Shown here: one piece after another, positions 1 through 7,594 of the stretch
Position numbering within the stretch: position 1 is the stretch's first letter
Layout of the letters: the number at the start of each line of letters is the position of its first letter
Source of the DNA: Chloroflexota bacterium
Lineage (GTDB): Bacteria > Chloroflexota > Anaerolineae > Anaerolineales > JACQED01
DNA length: 19,724 bases
Direction of reading: 5' to 3'
NCBI GenBank assembly: GCA_016200785.1
Contig: JACQED010000168.1
Location: forward strand, 1-19,724
Made by a program: the position numbers and the translations under genes
The notes under the pieces: generated by a model
Seen by the model: only the letters and a program-made list of their open reading frames with translations
What the model was told of the DNA's origin: nothing
Database searches by the model: none

Positions 1-2151
1 GTGGCCCGCAATCATCTGCTCGACCCGCAGGAACGCGCCGAGCGGACGCTGACGCGCAAGTTGCGCGAGTCAATCCTCGCCTGGCGGCTGGCGCGGGCCT
101 ACTCGAAAGACGACATTCTCGCGCTGTATCTCAATCAGACTTACTACGGCCACCTGGCATACGGCGTGGACGCCGCGGCGCAGACGTATTTCGGCAAACA
201 CGCCGCCGAACTCGATCTGGCCGAAAGCGCGCTCCTGGCGGGCCTGCCGCAGGCGCCGTCGTTGTACGATCCACTCACCGACCCGCAAGCGGCGGCGGAC
301 AGACAGGCGATCGTCCTCGACCTGATGGTGAAACAAGGTTACATCACCGCCGAGGACGCCCGGCTGGCGAAAAGCGAGAAGCCAAAGTTTGCTTCCACCC
401 CCTTCCCGATCGGCGCGCCGCATTTCGTATTCTACGTTTGGGATTTGCTCGAGCGGAAATATCCGCCCGAAGTGCTGCACTCGGGACTGACGGTGACGAC
501 GACGGTGGACCTTGACCTCATACACCTCGCAACCGATCTCGCCGCGCGTCACCTCAAGACGCTGGCGAACGACCCGCTCGGCATACCGCACGGCGCAAGC
601 GGCGCCGCGCTCGTCGCCCTCGATCCCCGCACGGGTGAAATTCTGGCCATGGTTGGCAGTCCAGACTACTTCAACGCCGAAGCCTCCGGCGCGATCAATC
701 TGGCCGTCGCCCCGCGTCAGCCCGGCAGCGCGATCAAGCCGATCACCTATGCGGCGGCGTTTTCACCCGACCTGTGTCCCGATCTCGGATCCGCAATTCG
801 CAATTCGCAATCCGCAATGGATTGCCCTTGGACTCCCGCCACGATGATCCTAGACGTCCGCCGGTCGTTCGTGACGAAAGAGGGCTATTCGTACGTGCCA
901 CAGAACTACGACCGTCAATATCACGGCCCGGTGCTGGCGCGCGAAGCATTGGCCTCGTCGCTGAACATCCCCGCAGTCGTCGCGCTCGATCACGTGGGCC
1001 TGCGGACGATGATTCGCCTCGCAGGGCGAATGGGGCTGACGACCTTGTCAGACGCCGATCGCTTCGGCCTCGCGCTCACGCTCGGAGGCGGCGAGGTGCG
1101 TCTGCTCGATCTCGCCTCGGCCTACGCAGTCTTCGCCAATGGCGGGCGGCGAGTCGAGCCGGTTGCGATCTTGGAGGTAACAAATGCGAAGGGGGAGACG
1201 ATCGAGCGCCGCCCTGACCCCGGCCCTCTCCTACAGGGAGAGGGAGAGCAAGTCCTCGATCCTCGCGTCGCCTATCTCATCAGCGACATTCTTTCGGACA
1301 ATCAAGCGCGGGCGGCGACGTTCGGCCTGAACAGCATCTTGCAGATCGGTCGGCCGGCGGCCGTGAAGACCGGGACGACCACCGATTATCACGACAACTG
1401 GATCGTGGGCTACACACCGCAACTTGCCGTCGGGGTTTGGGTCGGCAACGCGGATAACACGCCAATGGTCAAGATATCCGGAGTCTCGGGCGCCGGCCCG
1501 ATCTGGCACGACTTCATGCGCGCCGCGCTCCAGGCCCGTCCGCCGCAATCGTTCGTGGAGCCTCCGGGGCTTACCCGCGTCGAAGTCTGCGCGCTTTCCG
1601 GGCTGTTGCCTTCGCCGAGCGCGCCATGCCCCTATCGCGTCGGTGAGATCTTTATCGCCGGAACCGAGCCGGCGCAGACGGACAATCTCTACCAGCGATT
1701 CAAGATCGACACTACCACAGGACAACTGGCCGACGCGAACACGCCGCCGAATCGAGTTGTGGAAAAGATATTTCTCGTTCTGCCGCCCGAGGCCGAGAGT
1801 TGGGCGAGGCAGGCGGGGATACCGAGGCCGCCGCGACAGAGAGCAGGGGCGCAGGCGAGCGGCGAAGCAGGCGAGATCGTCGTCACGTCGCCTGACCCGA
1901 AGACGGTGTACCACATCACTCCGCTGTTGCCCGAAGCCAGTCAACAGATTCGTCTTAGCGCAATGAGCGGCGTGGCGCTCGTCCGGTTGACGTTCGTGCT
2001 CGACGGCCAGCCGCTAGCCACCCTCGACGCCTCGCCGTTCGAAACGTGGTGGCAACTCGCGGCGGGCGATCACACTTTGCAGGTTGTAGGGGAAGATGCG
2101 GCGGGGAAGAAATATCGAAGCGAGGCGATCGGATTCTCGGTGAGGAACTAA
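1..2151 (+). CDS. pbpC: Bifunctional peptidoglycan glycosyltransferase/transpeptidase, PBP1C type (5' truncated)
   Basis: Class A penicillin-binding protein that polymerises glycan strands and cross-links peptides outside the cytoplasmic membrane. The window begins inside the gene: the first codon reads GTG, but the membrane anchor and the first half of the GT51 domain, including its catalytic Glu motif, are absent. Residues 1 to about 100 are the C-terminal half of GT51 (YLNQTYYG, AESALLAGLPQAPS). The transpeptidase follows, with SxxK at S243-K246 (PGSAIKP), SxN at S320-N322 (SLN) and KTG at 456-458 (KTGTTTDY). Residues from about 635 to the end look like the BiPBP_C domain, which favours PBP1C over PBP1A. 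Two short insertions made of dispersed repeats are translated in frame, near residues 263-273 and 404-416. The TAA stop overlaps the stop of the convergent kinase gene. Family assignment is secure; the 1C subtype is likely. Confidence 0.93.
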   Translation: MARNHLLDPQERAERTLTRKLRESILAWRLARAYSKDDILALYLNQTYYGHLAYGVDAAAQTYFGKHAAELDLAESALLAGLPQAPSLYDPLTDPQAAADRQAIVLDLMVKQGYITAEDARLAKSEKPKFASTPFPIGAPHFVFYVWDLLERKYPPEVLHSGLTVTTTVDLDLIHLATDLAARHLKTLANDPLGIPHGASGAALVALDPRTGEILAMVGSPDYFNAEASGAINLAVAPRQPGSAIKPITYAAAFSPDLCPDLGSAIRNSQSAMDCPWTPATMILDVRRSFVTKEGYSYVPQNYDRQYHGPVLAREALASSLNIPAVVALDHVGLRTMIRLAGRMGLTTLSDADRFGLALTLGGGEVRLLDLASAYAVFANGGRRVEPVAILEVTNAKGETIERRPDPGPLLQGEGEQVLDPRVAYLISDILSDNQARAATFGLNSILQIGRPAAVKTGTTTDYHDNWIVGYTPQLAVGVWVGNADNTPMVKISGVSGAGPIWHDFMRAALQARPPQSFVEPPGLTRVEVCALSGLLPSPSAPCPYRVGEIFIAGTEPAQTDNLYQRFKIDTTTGQLADANTPPNRVVEKIFLVLPPEAESWARQAGIPRPPRQRAGAQASGEAGEIVVTSPDPKTVYHITPLLPEASQQIRLSAMSGVALVRLTFVLDGQPLATLDASPFETWWQLAAGDHTLQVVGEDAAGKKYRSEAIGFSVRN
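789..818 (+). repeat. CCGCAATTCGCAAT-type dispersed repeat inside pbpC
   Basis: Tandem ATCCGCAAT / TCGCAAT units are translated as GSAIRNSQSA within the transpeptidase domain. They lie between the SxxK helix (ending AAAF) and the WTPATMILD segment, which in relatives usually follow each other closely. The stretch has the look of a short inserted repeat that kept the frame. A reverse-oriented relative occurs in the leuS 5' coding region at 10039-10063. Confidence 0.6.
1211..1243 (+). repeat. Solo CCCT-ACCCC hairpin repeat inside pbpC
   Basis: CCCTGACCCCGGCCCTCTCC followed, after a short loop, by GGGAGAGGG. This is the same palindromic unit that flanks the nuclease cassette at 13846-14439. Here it is translated in frame as DPGPLLQGEGEQ, in a loop between the sheet region and the helix before KTG. 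The copy is slightly degenerate (CCCTG instead of CCCTC). Confidence 0.65.
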
Positions 2152-4091
2152 TTCTCCGCCTGCGCTTCCTGATGCTTCGGCAAAACGACGACGAACGTCG
2201 TGCCGTAACCGAGTTTCGAGTCGACCCACACGCGGCCGCTGTGGTTCTCGACGATAGATTTTACCAGCGAGAGGCCGAGGCCTGTGCCGGGAACATCGGA
2301 ATCCTTCACGTTCCTTGCCCGGTAGAACTTGTCGAAAATATACGGCTGGTCGGCCGGCGCGATGCCGACGCCGGTGTCGGTCACGGTGAAAATGATCTGA
2401 TCGGATTCGTCGCGCACCGCCACGCTGACGGTCCCGCCATCGGGCGTGTACTTGATGGCGTTGTCGATCAAGTTGGCAGCCATCTGCCGAAGTCGAACCG
2501 GGTTACCCAGAACCGGCTCGGCCGACTGCGGCATGTCCAATTTTATTTTGATCCGTTTTTGCTCCGCCCGACTCACCAATCCGTCCACCGCATAGCGCAC
2601 CAGCAACGGCACTTGCAGAGGCTCTTTCTGCGTGTCAAAGCCGGCTTCGATGCGGCCGAGATCGAGCAGGTCGGAGATCAGCGCCGTGATCGCCTGCACG
2701 CTGAACCGCACGCGGCGAACGAACTCGGCCTGCTGGTCGTTGAGCGGTCCGGCGCGGTTCAGCAGTTCGACGTAGCCGAGGATGGCTGTGAGCGGAGAGC
2801 GAAGATCGTGGGAGACGGCCGTGACGAACTCGGACTTGATGCGGTCGAGTTCTTTGAGGTGGGTGATGTCTTGCATCACGACCGCCTGGCCCACGCCGCC
2901 GATTTCGGTCAGATGCGCGTTGAACACGCGGCCGTCCTCGAGCGGCACTTCGCGGCGGCGCGTCTTGAGGTCGTCTCCCGAACGAGCCAGCAGGTCGCGC
3001 ACCTCCGGATGCTGGATAATCTCGGACACCGGACGGCCAGTGACGTCGGCCCCGTTGATGCCGAAGGCGGCGCGCGCCGTGGGATTAATCAGCATGAGGC
3101 GTTTTTCCTGATCCACCACGATCACGCCGTCCTCGGTCTGCCGCAGGATGGTATCGAGCTTGCTGCGCTCGGCCTCAGTGTTTGAATACAGACGCGCATT
3201 CTCGACGGCCACGGCGGCGTAATCGGCCAGCGCAACCATGAGCCGCTGCTCATGAATGGAGAAGGCGCGCCGTGTGCGGCGGTTGTCCACACCCAGCACG
3301 CCGATGACCCGTGCGTGGGCGCGCAGCGGAACGTAGATCAGCGAGTGAACCAGATAGGTCGTCTTGATTTTCTGCGGGGCCGACTCGTCGAGCAGGAACG
3401 GCTGGCCGGAGCGAATGACCTGCCCGGCGAGCGAGTCTTGCGAGCGCAAGCGGAAGGTGCGGACAAATTCGTCGTCGAAGTTCTTGGCCGCCCGCATCGT
3501 CAGTTCACCGGTTTTCTCGTCGAGCAGCAACAACGAGCCTTCTTCGGCCCCGGTGAGGCTGACGGCGGATTCGATGACTTTGCCGAGGACGGTGTCGAGG
3601 TCGAGGTGGGCGGTGATGGCGTGGCCGACACTGGTGAGCGCTTCCAGCTCGCGCAAGCGGCTGGTCAATTCGGAGTTGGCCGTCTGCAATTCGGCGGCCA
3701 GGCGAGTCACCTCGCGCCTGCGCTGAGCGTCGCGCAACGCCCGGCCAATCGCGGCCAGCATTTCGTCGGTCTCGAACGGCTTGACGATGTAAGCCGAGAC
3801 GCCGGCTTCGACAGCTTCTTTCGCCAACGCTTCGGAGCCTTGCGCCGTCATCAGGATCGTGGGGATGTCGCGCCCGGCGGCGCGCAGGCCGGCGACGACT
3901 TCGATCCCGGAGCGGCCGGGCATGTTGTGGTCGGCGATGATCAAATCGGGCGAGGCCGCCAATGCCATAGCCAGGCCCTGTTCGCCGTCTTCGGCCACGA
4001 GGACTTCAAAACCGCGCGGCGCGAGGACGTACTTCACCAGAAAGTCGCGCACCTCGCGCCCGTCATCTATTACGAGAATCTTGCCACCCAT
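2148..4091 (-). CDS. Hybrid receiver-GAF-PAS-histidine kinase with intact receiver
   Basis: Cytoplasmic sensor kinase of 647 aa with the receiver at the N-terminus. The receiver (1 to about 120) has the acidic pair D9-D10, phospho-acceptor D54 (ADHNMPG), T82 and K104. A coiled linker leads to GAF (about 150-300), PAS (about 312-410), HisKA with H428 (SHDLRSP) and HATPase_c, with N540/N544, DTGVGI at 572 and GTGLGL at 602. No membrane segment or DNA-binding output domain is visible. It is the third and most downstream of three paralogous kinases on this strand, and the only one with PAS and with a phosphorylatable Asp in its receiver. It starts 88 bp after the previous kinase stops. I see no strong ribosome site before the ATG, although the receiver begins immediately. 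It may accept phosphoryl groups from its two neighbours (inference). The signal is unknown. Confidence 0.92.
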   Translation of the reverse strand: MGGKILVIDDGREVRDFLVKYVLAPRGFEVLVAEDGEQGLAMALAASPDLIIADHNMPGRSGIEVVAGLRAAGRDIPTILMTAQGSEALAKEAVEAGVSAYIVKPFETDEMLAAIGRALRDAQRRREVTRLAAELQTANSELTSRLRELEALTSVGHAITAHLDLDTVLGKVIESAVSLTGAEEGSLLLLDEKTGELTMRAAKNFDDEFVRTFRLRSQDSLAGQVIRSGQPFLLDESAPQKIKTTYLVHSLIYVPLRAHARVIGVLGVDNRRTRRAFSIHEQRLMVALADYAAVAVENARLYSNTEAERSKLDTILRQTEDGVIVVDQEKRLMLINPTARAAFGINGADVTGRPVSEIIQHPEVRDLLARSGDDLKTRRREVPLEDGRVFNAHLTEIGGVGQAVVMQDITHLKELDRIKSEFVTAVSHDLRSPLTAILGYVELLNRAGPLNDQQAEFVRRVRFSVQAITALISDLLDLGRIEAGFDTQKEPLQVPLLVRYAVDGLVSRAEQKRIKIKLDMPQSAEPVLGNPVRLRQMAANLIDNAIKYTPDGGTVSVAVRDESDQIIFTVTDTGVGIAPADQPYIFDKFYRARNVKDSDVPGTGLGLSLVKSIVENHSGRVWVDSKLGYGTTFVVVLPKHQEAQAEN

Positions 4092-4179
4092 ACTGAATTA
4101 TCGTATCACGCCGCCACGCGGCGGCACAGTGAGGTAAACGTACTAACCTTCTGCGGTCTCAGGTAAGCGCGAAGTTTGA

Positions 4180-5868
4180 TTAAGCGGTCTGGAACGCAGA
4201 AATTTTCGGCGCGGCGTCCGCAAGATAGAGAGTGAAGCGAAAGACACTGCCTCGGCCCGGCTTGCTGACCACGCTGAGGTCTCCACCATGCGCCTGGATG
4301 ATTTCGCGCGCCGCTGCCAGGCCCAGCCCCGTGCCGCCGTAGCGGCGCGTGGCCGAGCCGTCCACCTGAAAGAACCTCTCGAAAACCTTGTCCACTTTGT
4401 CGGCGGGGATGCCGACGCCCGAGTCGCTCACCTGCACCTCAGCCAACTGCCTGTCGAGGGCTTGCGCGGCGACCGTGATCAATCCGCCGTTCGGGCTGAA
4501 CTTGACGGCGTTGTCGAGCAGGTTGCCCAGCACCTGCCCCGCCTGGCGCTGGTCGGCCAGAACGTGTATTGGGGTCGGGGGTAGATCGACGACCATGACG
4601 ATCCCGGCCTTCTCGGCGTCCGCCATTCTTTTGTCCACAGCCGCTTGGATCAGTTCGCCGAGCACCACATCTTCGGTGACGATCGTCTCGCGCGCGGGCT
4701 GGCTCAGAGCCACGGTGTTTTCGACGATCTTGACCAGGTCGTTGATCCGTCTTTGCACGGTCTTCAGGCCGTCTCGCACCTCAGCCGGCACGTCCATCAA
4801 AGCGCCGGTCTCGAGCATGTCAACATAGCCTTTGATGAAGACGAGCGGCGTGCGAAGTTCGTGCGACAGGTTCTGGATCATGTGGGTCTTGAGCGCGTCG
4901 GTCTCCTCCAGTTCGCGGTAAGCGATCTCGAGGGCGGCCGCCCGATCGCGCTGGCCCTGTAACAGCCGCGAGTTCTCGATGGCGATCGCGGCATAGTCGG
5001 CGGCGGCTGAGAGGAACCGCTGATTGCGCTCGGTGAACGCACGGGCCGATCGCTGATTGTCCACCGACAGCACGCCGATCACCCGGCCGGTGGTTTTGAG
5101 CGGCACGTAAAGCGCCGAACGCACCAGAAACGAGGTCTTGATCTTCGTCTGCTGCTCGCCGCCCAACAGGATTGGTTTGCCGGTCTTCACCACTTGCCCG
5201 GCGATGCCGTCGCTGGTGCGGAGCCGCAGAGTGCGTCCGACCTGATCCGAGATGTTCTTGGCCGCGCGGAGGATGAGTTCCTGACTCTCCTCGTCGAGCA
5301 ACATGAGAAAGCCCTGCTCGGCGCTGGTCAGGAAAACTGCGGCTTCAACAACCCGGTGCAGGATTTCTTCGAGATCGGTGAGCGAGGTGACCGATTTGCC
5401 GATCGCGTACAGCACGTCGACTTCGCTCAGGCCAGCCGGCATGCCCCGCCGGACCTCCTTGGGCGCAGGCGAGGCCGGCGGCACGATCTTGCGGTACTGC
5501 ACATCGGCCAGTGCAGAGCGCAGTGACTCGCGGAGCACAGGCCCGGTGAGAGGCTTGTGCAGCACGTCGCGCACGCCGAGGTCTAAGGCTTCGCCGGTCG
5601 CCAGGTCCTTGTTCTGGGTCACAAGGATCACCGGCGCTCGAACGCCGGCTTTGCGAAAGCCTCTGACCATCTCCTGCCACGAAAGTTTGCCGGGCAGTTC
5701 AGCCGACAGAACGATCAGATCGGGTTTATTTTGTTCGACAAATCGAAAAGCCGCCACACCCTCCGCCGCGGCGCGCACGTCGAACTTCGCGCCTGTCAGC
5801 GGCTGGGTGCCTTTGAGCAGAATCGGGGTTCGGGTATCGCCGTCAACAACAAAGACGAGGGGAGGCAT
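4180..5868 (-). CDS. Pseudo-receiver-GAF-histidine kinase (Ser at the phospho-acceptor site)
   Basis: Sensor kinase of 562 aa. I start it at MPPLVFVVDGD, whose ATG lies 8 nt after the stop of the upstream kinase; a longer in-frame start would overlap that gene and adds only an unrelated basic stretch. Domain order is receiver-like (1 to about 120), GAF (about 150-305), HisKA with H336 (SHELRTP) and HATPase_c, with N449/N453, DSGVGI at 482 and GGTGLGL at 511. In the receiver the site aligned with D54 of the downstream paralogue is S55 (IVLSAELPG). One of the two metal-binding acids is also missing (VVDGD), while T84 and K105 are kept. It is therefore probably not phosphorylated on its receiver. 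The kinase domain looks competent. The tight spacing implies translational coupling with the upstream gene. Confidence 0.9.
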   Translation of the reverse strand: MPPLVFVVDGDTRTPILLKGTQPLTGAKFDVRAAAEGVAAFRFVEQNKPDLIVLSAELPGKLSWQEMVRGFRKAGVRAPVILVTQNKDLATGEALDLGVRDVLHKPLTGPVLRESLRSALADVQYRKIVPPASPAPKEVRRGMPAGLSEVDVLYAIGKSVTSLTDLEEILHRVVEAAVFLTSAEQGFLMLLDEESQELILRAAKNISDQVGRTLRLRTSDGIAGQVVKTGKPILLGGEQQTKIKTSFLVRSALYVPLKTTGRVIGVLSVDNQRSARAFTERNQRFLSAAADYAAIAIENSRLLQGQRDRAAALEIAYRELEETDALKTHMIQNLSHELRTPLVFIKGYVDMLETGALMDVPAEVRDGLKTVQRRINDLVKIVENTVALSQPARETIVTEDVVLGELIQAAVDKRMADAEKAGIVMVVDLPPTPIHVLADQRQAGQVLGNLLDNAVKFSPNGGLITVAAQALDRQLAEVQVSDSGVGIPADKVDKVFERFFQVDGSATRRYGGTGLGLAAAREIIQAHGGDLSVVSKPGRGSVFRFTLYLADAAPKISAFQTA

Positions 5869-5876
5869 GAGGACTT

Positions 5877-7550
5877 TCAGTCCTGCGCTTTGAGCACAGT
5901 GAAGTAGAACCTGGAGCCTTTTCCGGGCACGCCCTCGCTCTCGGCCCACACTTTGCCGCCTTGGGCTTCGACGATTTGTTTGACCAGCGAGAGCCCGAGG
6001 CCGGCGCCGCCGAATTTGCGCGTGGTCGAGGAATCCACTTGATAGAAGCGGTCGAAGACGCGCGGCAGTTTGTCGGGCGGGATGCCGATGCCGCTGTCGG
6101 CCACCATCACCTCCACCGTGCCATCCCCCACGTCGCGCACGCGCAGAGTCACCTGGCCGCCCTGCGGCGAAAATTTGATCGCGTTCGACAGGTACTCGTC
6201 GAACACGCGAGCAATGCCCGTCACATCTACCACGACCTTTGCCCCGTCGGCGCGCAGTTGCGACACCAGTGCGATCCCCGCGCTCTTGGCGGCCAGTTCG
6301 AATCGGCTGACGGCCTGCCGGGCAAGATCGGTGACGGGTATGGTTTCGGGCGCTTCCGGCCTGCCGCCGGTGTCAGAGAGCGCGGTCAGGTTTTCTATGA
6401 GCCGGGCAATGGCGTCGAGTTTGGCCGTGATCGTTTGCACCGCCTCCAACTGTTCGGGTGTGAATCTGCTTGTGTCGCTCTGCGCGAGCAAATCCGCATA
6501 ACCTCTGGCGTGGATCAGCGGGGTGCGCAGTTCGTGGCTGACATTCTGCACGATGTCGGTTTTGACCTTCTCGCCGGCGCGTATCTCGTCGTAAGCCTGT
6601 TGGAGACTATTGGCGCGCGCTTCGAGTTCGTGGAACAGTCGAGCATTGACCAGCGCGATTGAAGCGTAGTCGGCCACGGCGGAGAGCATGGCCTGGTCGC
6701 GGTCGCCGAAGGGACGCGCCGATTTGTTGGCGACGACGATCACGCCGACAACTTTTTCTTTTGCCTTCATCGGCACGACGGCGGCGGCTTGGGCGAGATT
6801 CGCAATCTTGAATTTGCCGAGCGCCGCGCCGGCGATGGTGAGCGGCTCGCCCGACTTGAGCACGAGCGACGAGACGCCGTCGTCGAACGACCCGCCGAGC
6901 AGGCGCGTGCCGGAAGCCGAGGGCGGCATGTTCTTGCTGGCACGCATGACGAATTTGCCCGACTCTTCGTCCACCAGCAGAACGTAGCCGAGTTCCGCTT
7001 CGGTCACGAACAAGGCGGCTTCGACCAGCCGGCCAAAGAGCTGCTGGATATCAGTGCTCGAGGTGACGGCCTTGCCGATGCCGTAGAGCACGGTCAATTC
7101 TTTGACCCGCCGCTCGAGTTGCTTGTTGGCTTGCCCCAGGCTGTCGGCGAGTTGCGCGCGCTCTCGGCGCAGGCGCACTTGAGCGAGCGCGCGATCGACC
7201 GCCGAGACGAGCTCGGCCTCGCGCAGTGGCTTGGCTAGAAAGTCAACCGCGCCGAGGCGAAAGGCGGCGATGGCCTGCGCCTCCATACCGTGCGTAGCGG
7301 TCACAATCACCGGGGCGTCGAGGCCTTGCGAGCGTATGGCGACCATGAGGTCCTTGCCCGACAGGCCCGGCAGTTGCAGAGAGGCGATGACGAGGTCCGG
7401 CTGAAGTTGGATGGCCCTTTGAATTCCAGCCGCGCCATCCGTCGCCGTCGCGACAAGATAACCCATCGGCGCGAGGGCCTGTTTGGCCATCAGATCGAGC
7501 GCGTCGTAATCGTCTTCGACGACGAGTATCTTTTCTTTCGGGGGGGACAT
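5877..7550 (-). CDS. Pseudo-receiver-GAF-histidine kinase, first of the three
   Basis: Sensor kinase of 557 aa. I place the start at MSPPKEKILVVEDD, the usual beginning of a receiver; a TTG 36 nt upstream would add 12 residues. Domain order is receiver-like (1 to about 125), coiled linker, GAF (about 155-305), HisKA with H339 (SHELRTP) and HATPase_c, with N456, DSGIGI at 485 and GGAGLGL at 514. The receiver keeps the acidic cluster E12-D13-D14, T84 and K107. However, the phospho-acceptor position is S57 (VIASLQLPG). It lies 44 bp downstream of the leuS stop with no obvious promoter between, so it may be co-transcribed with leuS. Sequence similarity across all domains shows that the three kinases arose by tandem duplication; this GAF is the most diverged. 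Confidence 0.9.
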   Translation of the reverse strand: MSPPKEKILVVEDDYDALDLMAKQALAPMGYLVATATDGAAGIQRAIQLQPDLVIASLQLPGLSGKDLMVAIRSQGLDAPVIVTATHGMEAQAIAAFRLGAVDFLAKPLREAELVSAVDRALAQVRLRRERAQLADSLGQANKQLERRVKELTVLYGIGKAVTSSTDIQQLFGRLVEAALFVTEAELGYVLLVDEESGKFVMRASKNMPPSASGTRLLGGSFDDGVSSLVLKSGEPLTIAGAALGKFKIANLAQAAAVVPMKAKEKVVGVIVVANKSARPFGDRDQAMLSAVADYASIALVNARLFHELEARANSLQQAYDEIRAGEKVKTDIVQNVSHELRTPLIHARGYADLLAQSDTSRFTPEQLEAVQTITAKLDAIARLIENLTALSDTGGRPEAPETIPVTDLARQAVSRFELAAKSAGIALVSQLRADGAKVVVDVTGIARVFDEYLSNAIKFSPQGGQVTLRVRDVGDGTVEVMVADSGIGIPPDKLPRVFDRFYQVDSSTTRKFGGAGLGLSLVKQIVEAQGGKVWAESEGVPGKGSRFYFTVLKAQD

Positions 7551-7594
7551 GGGAGGAAATATAGCACGAAGAGGGAAGGGGGGCAATCATACCC

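Noticed and set aside
4110..4125. GCCGCC-ACGC-GGCGGC hairpin as a terminator between two kinase genes
   Set aside because: A perfect 6-bp stem, but no U-tract follows on either strand. The flanking genes are in the same orientation and probably co-transcribed.
5869..5949. Longer N-terminus for the second kinase (start at 5949)
   Set aside because: It would overlap the coding end of the upstream kinase and add a basic, non-conserved stretch. The ATG at 5868 begins directly with a receiver-like strand, 8 nt after the previous stop.
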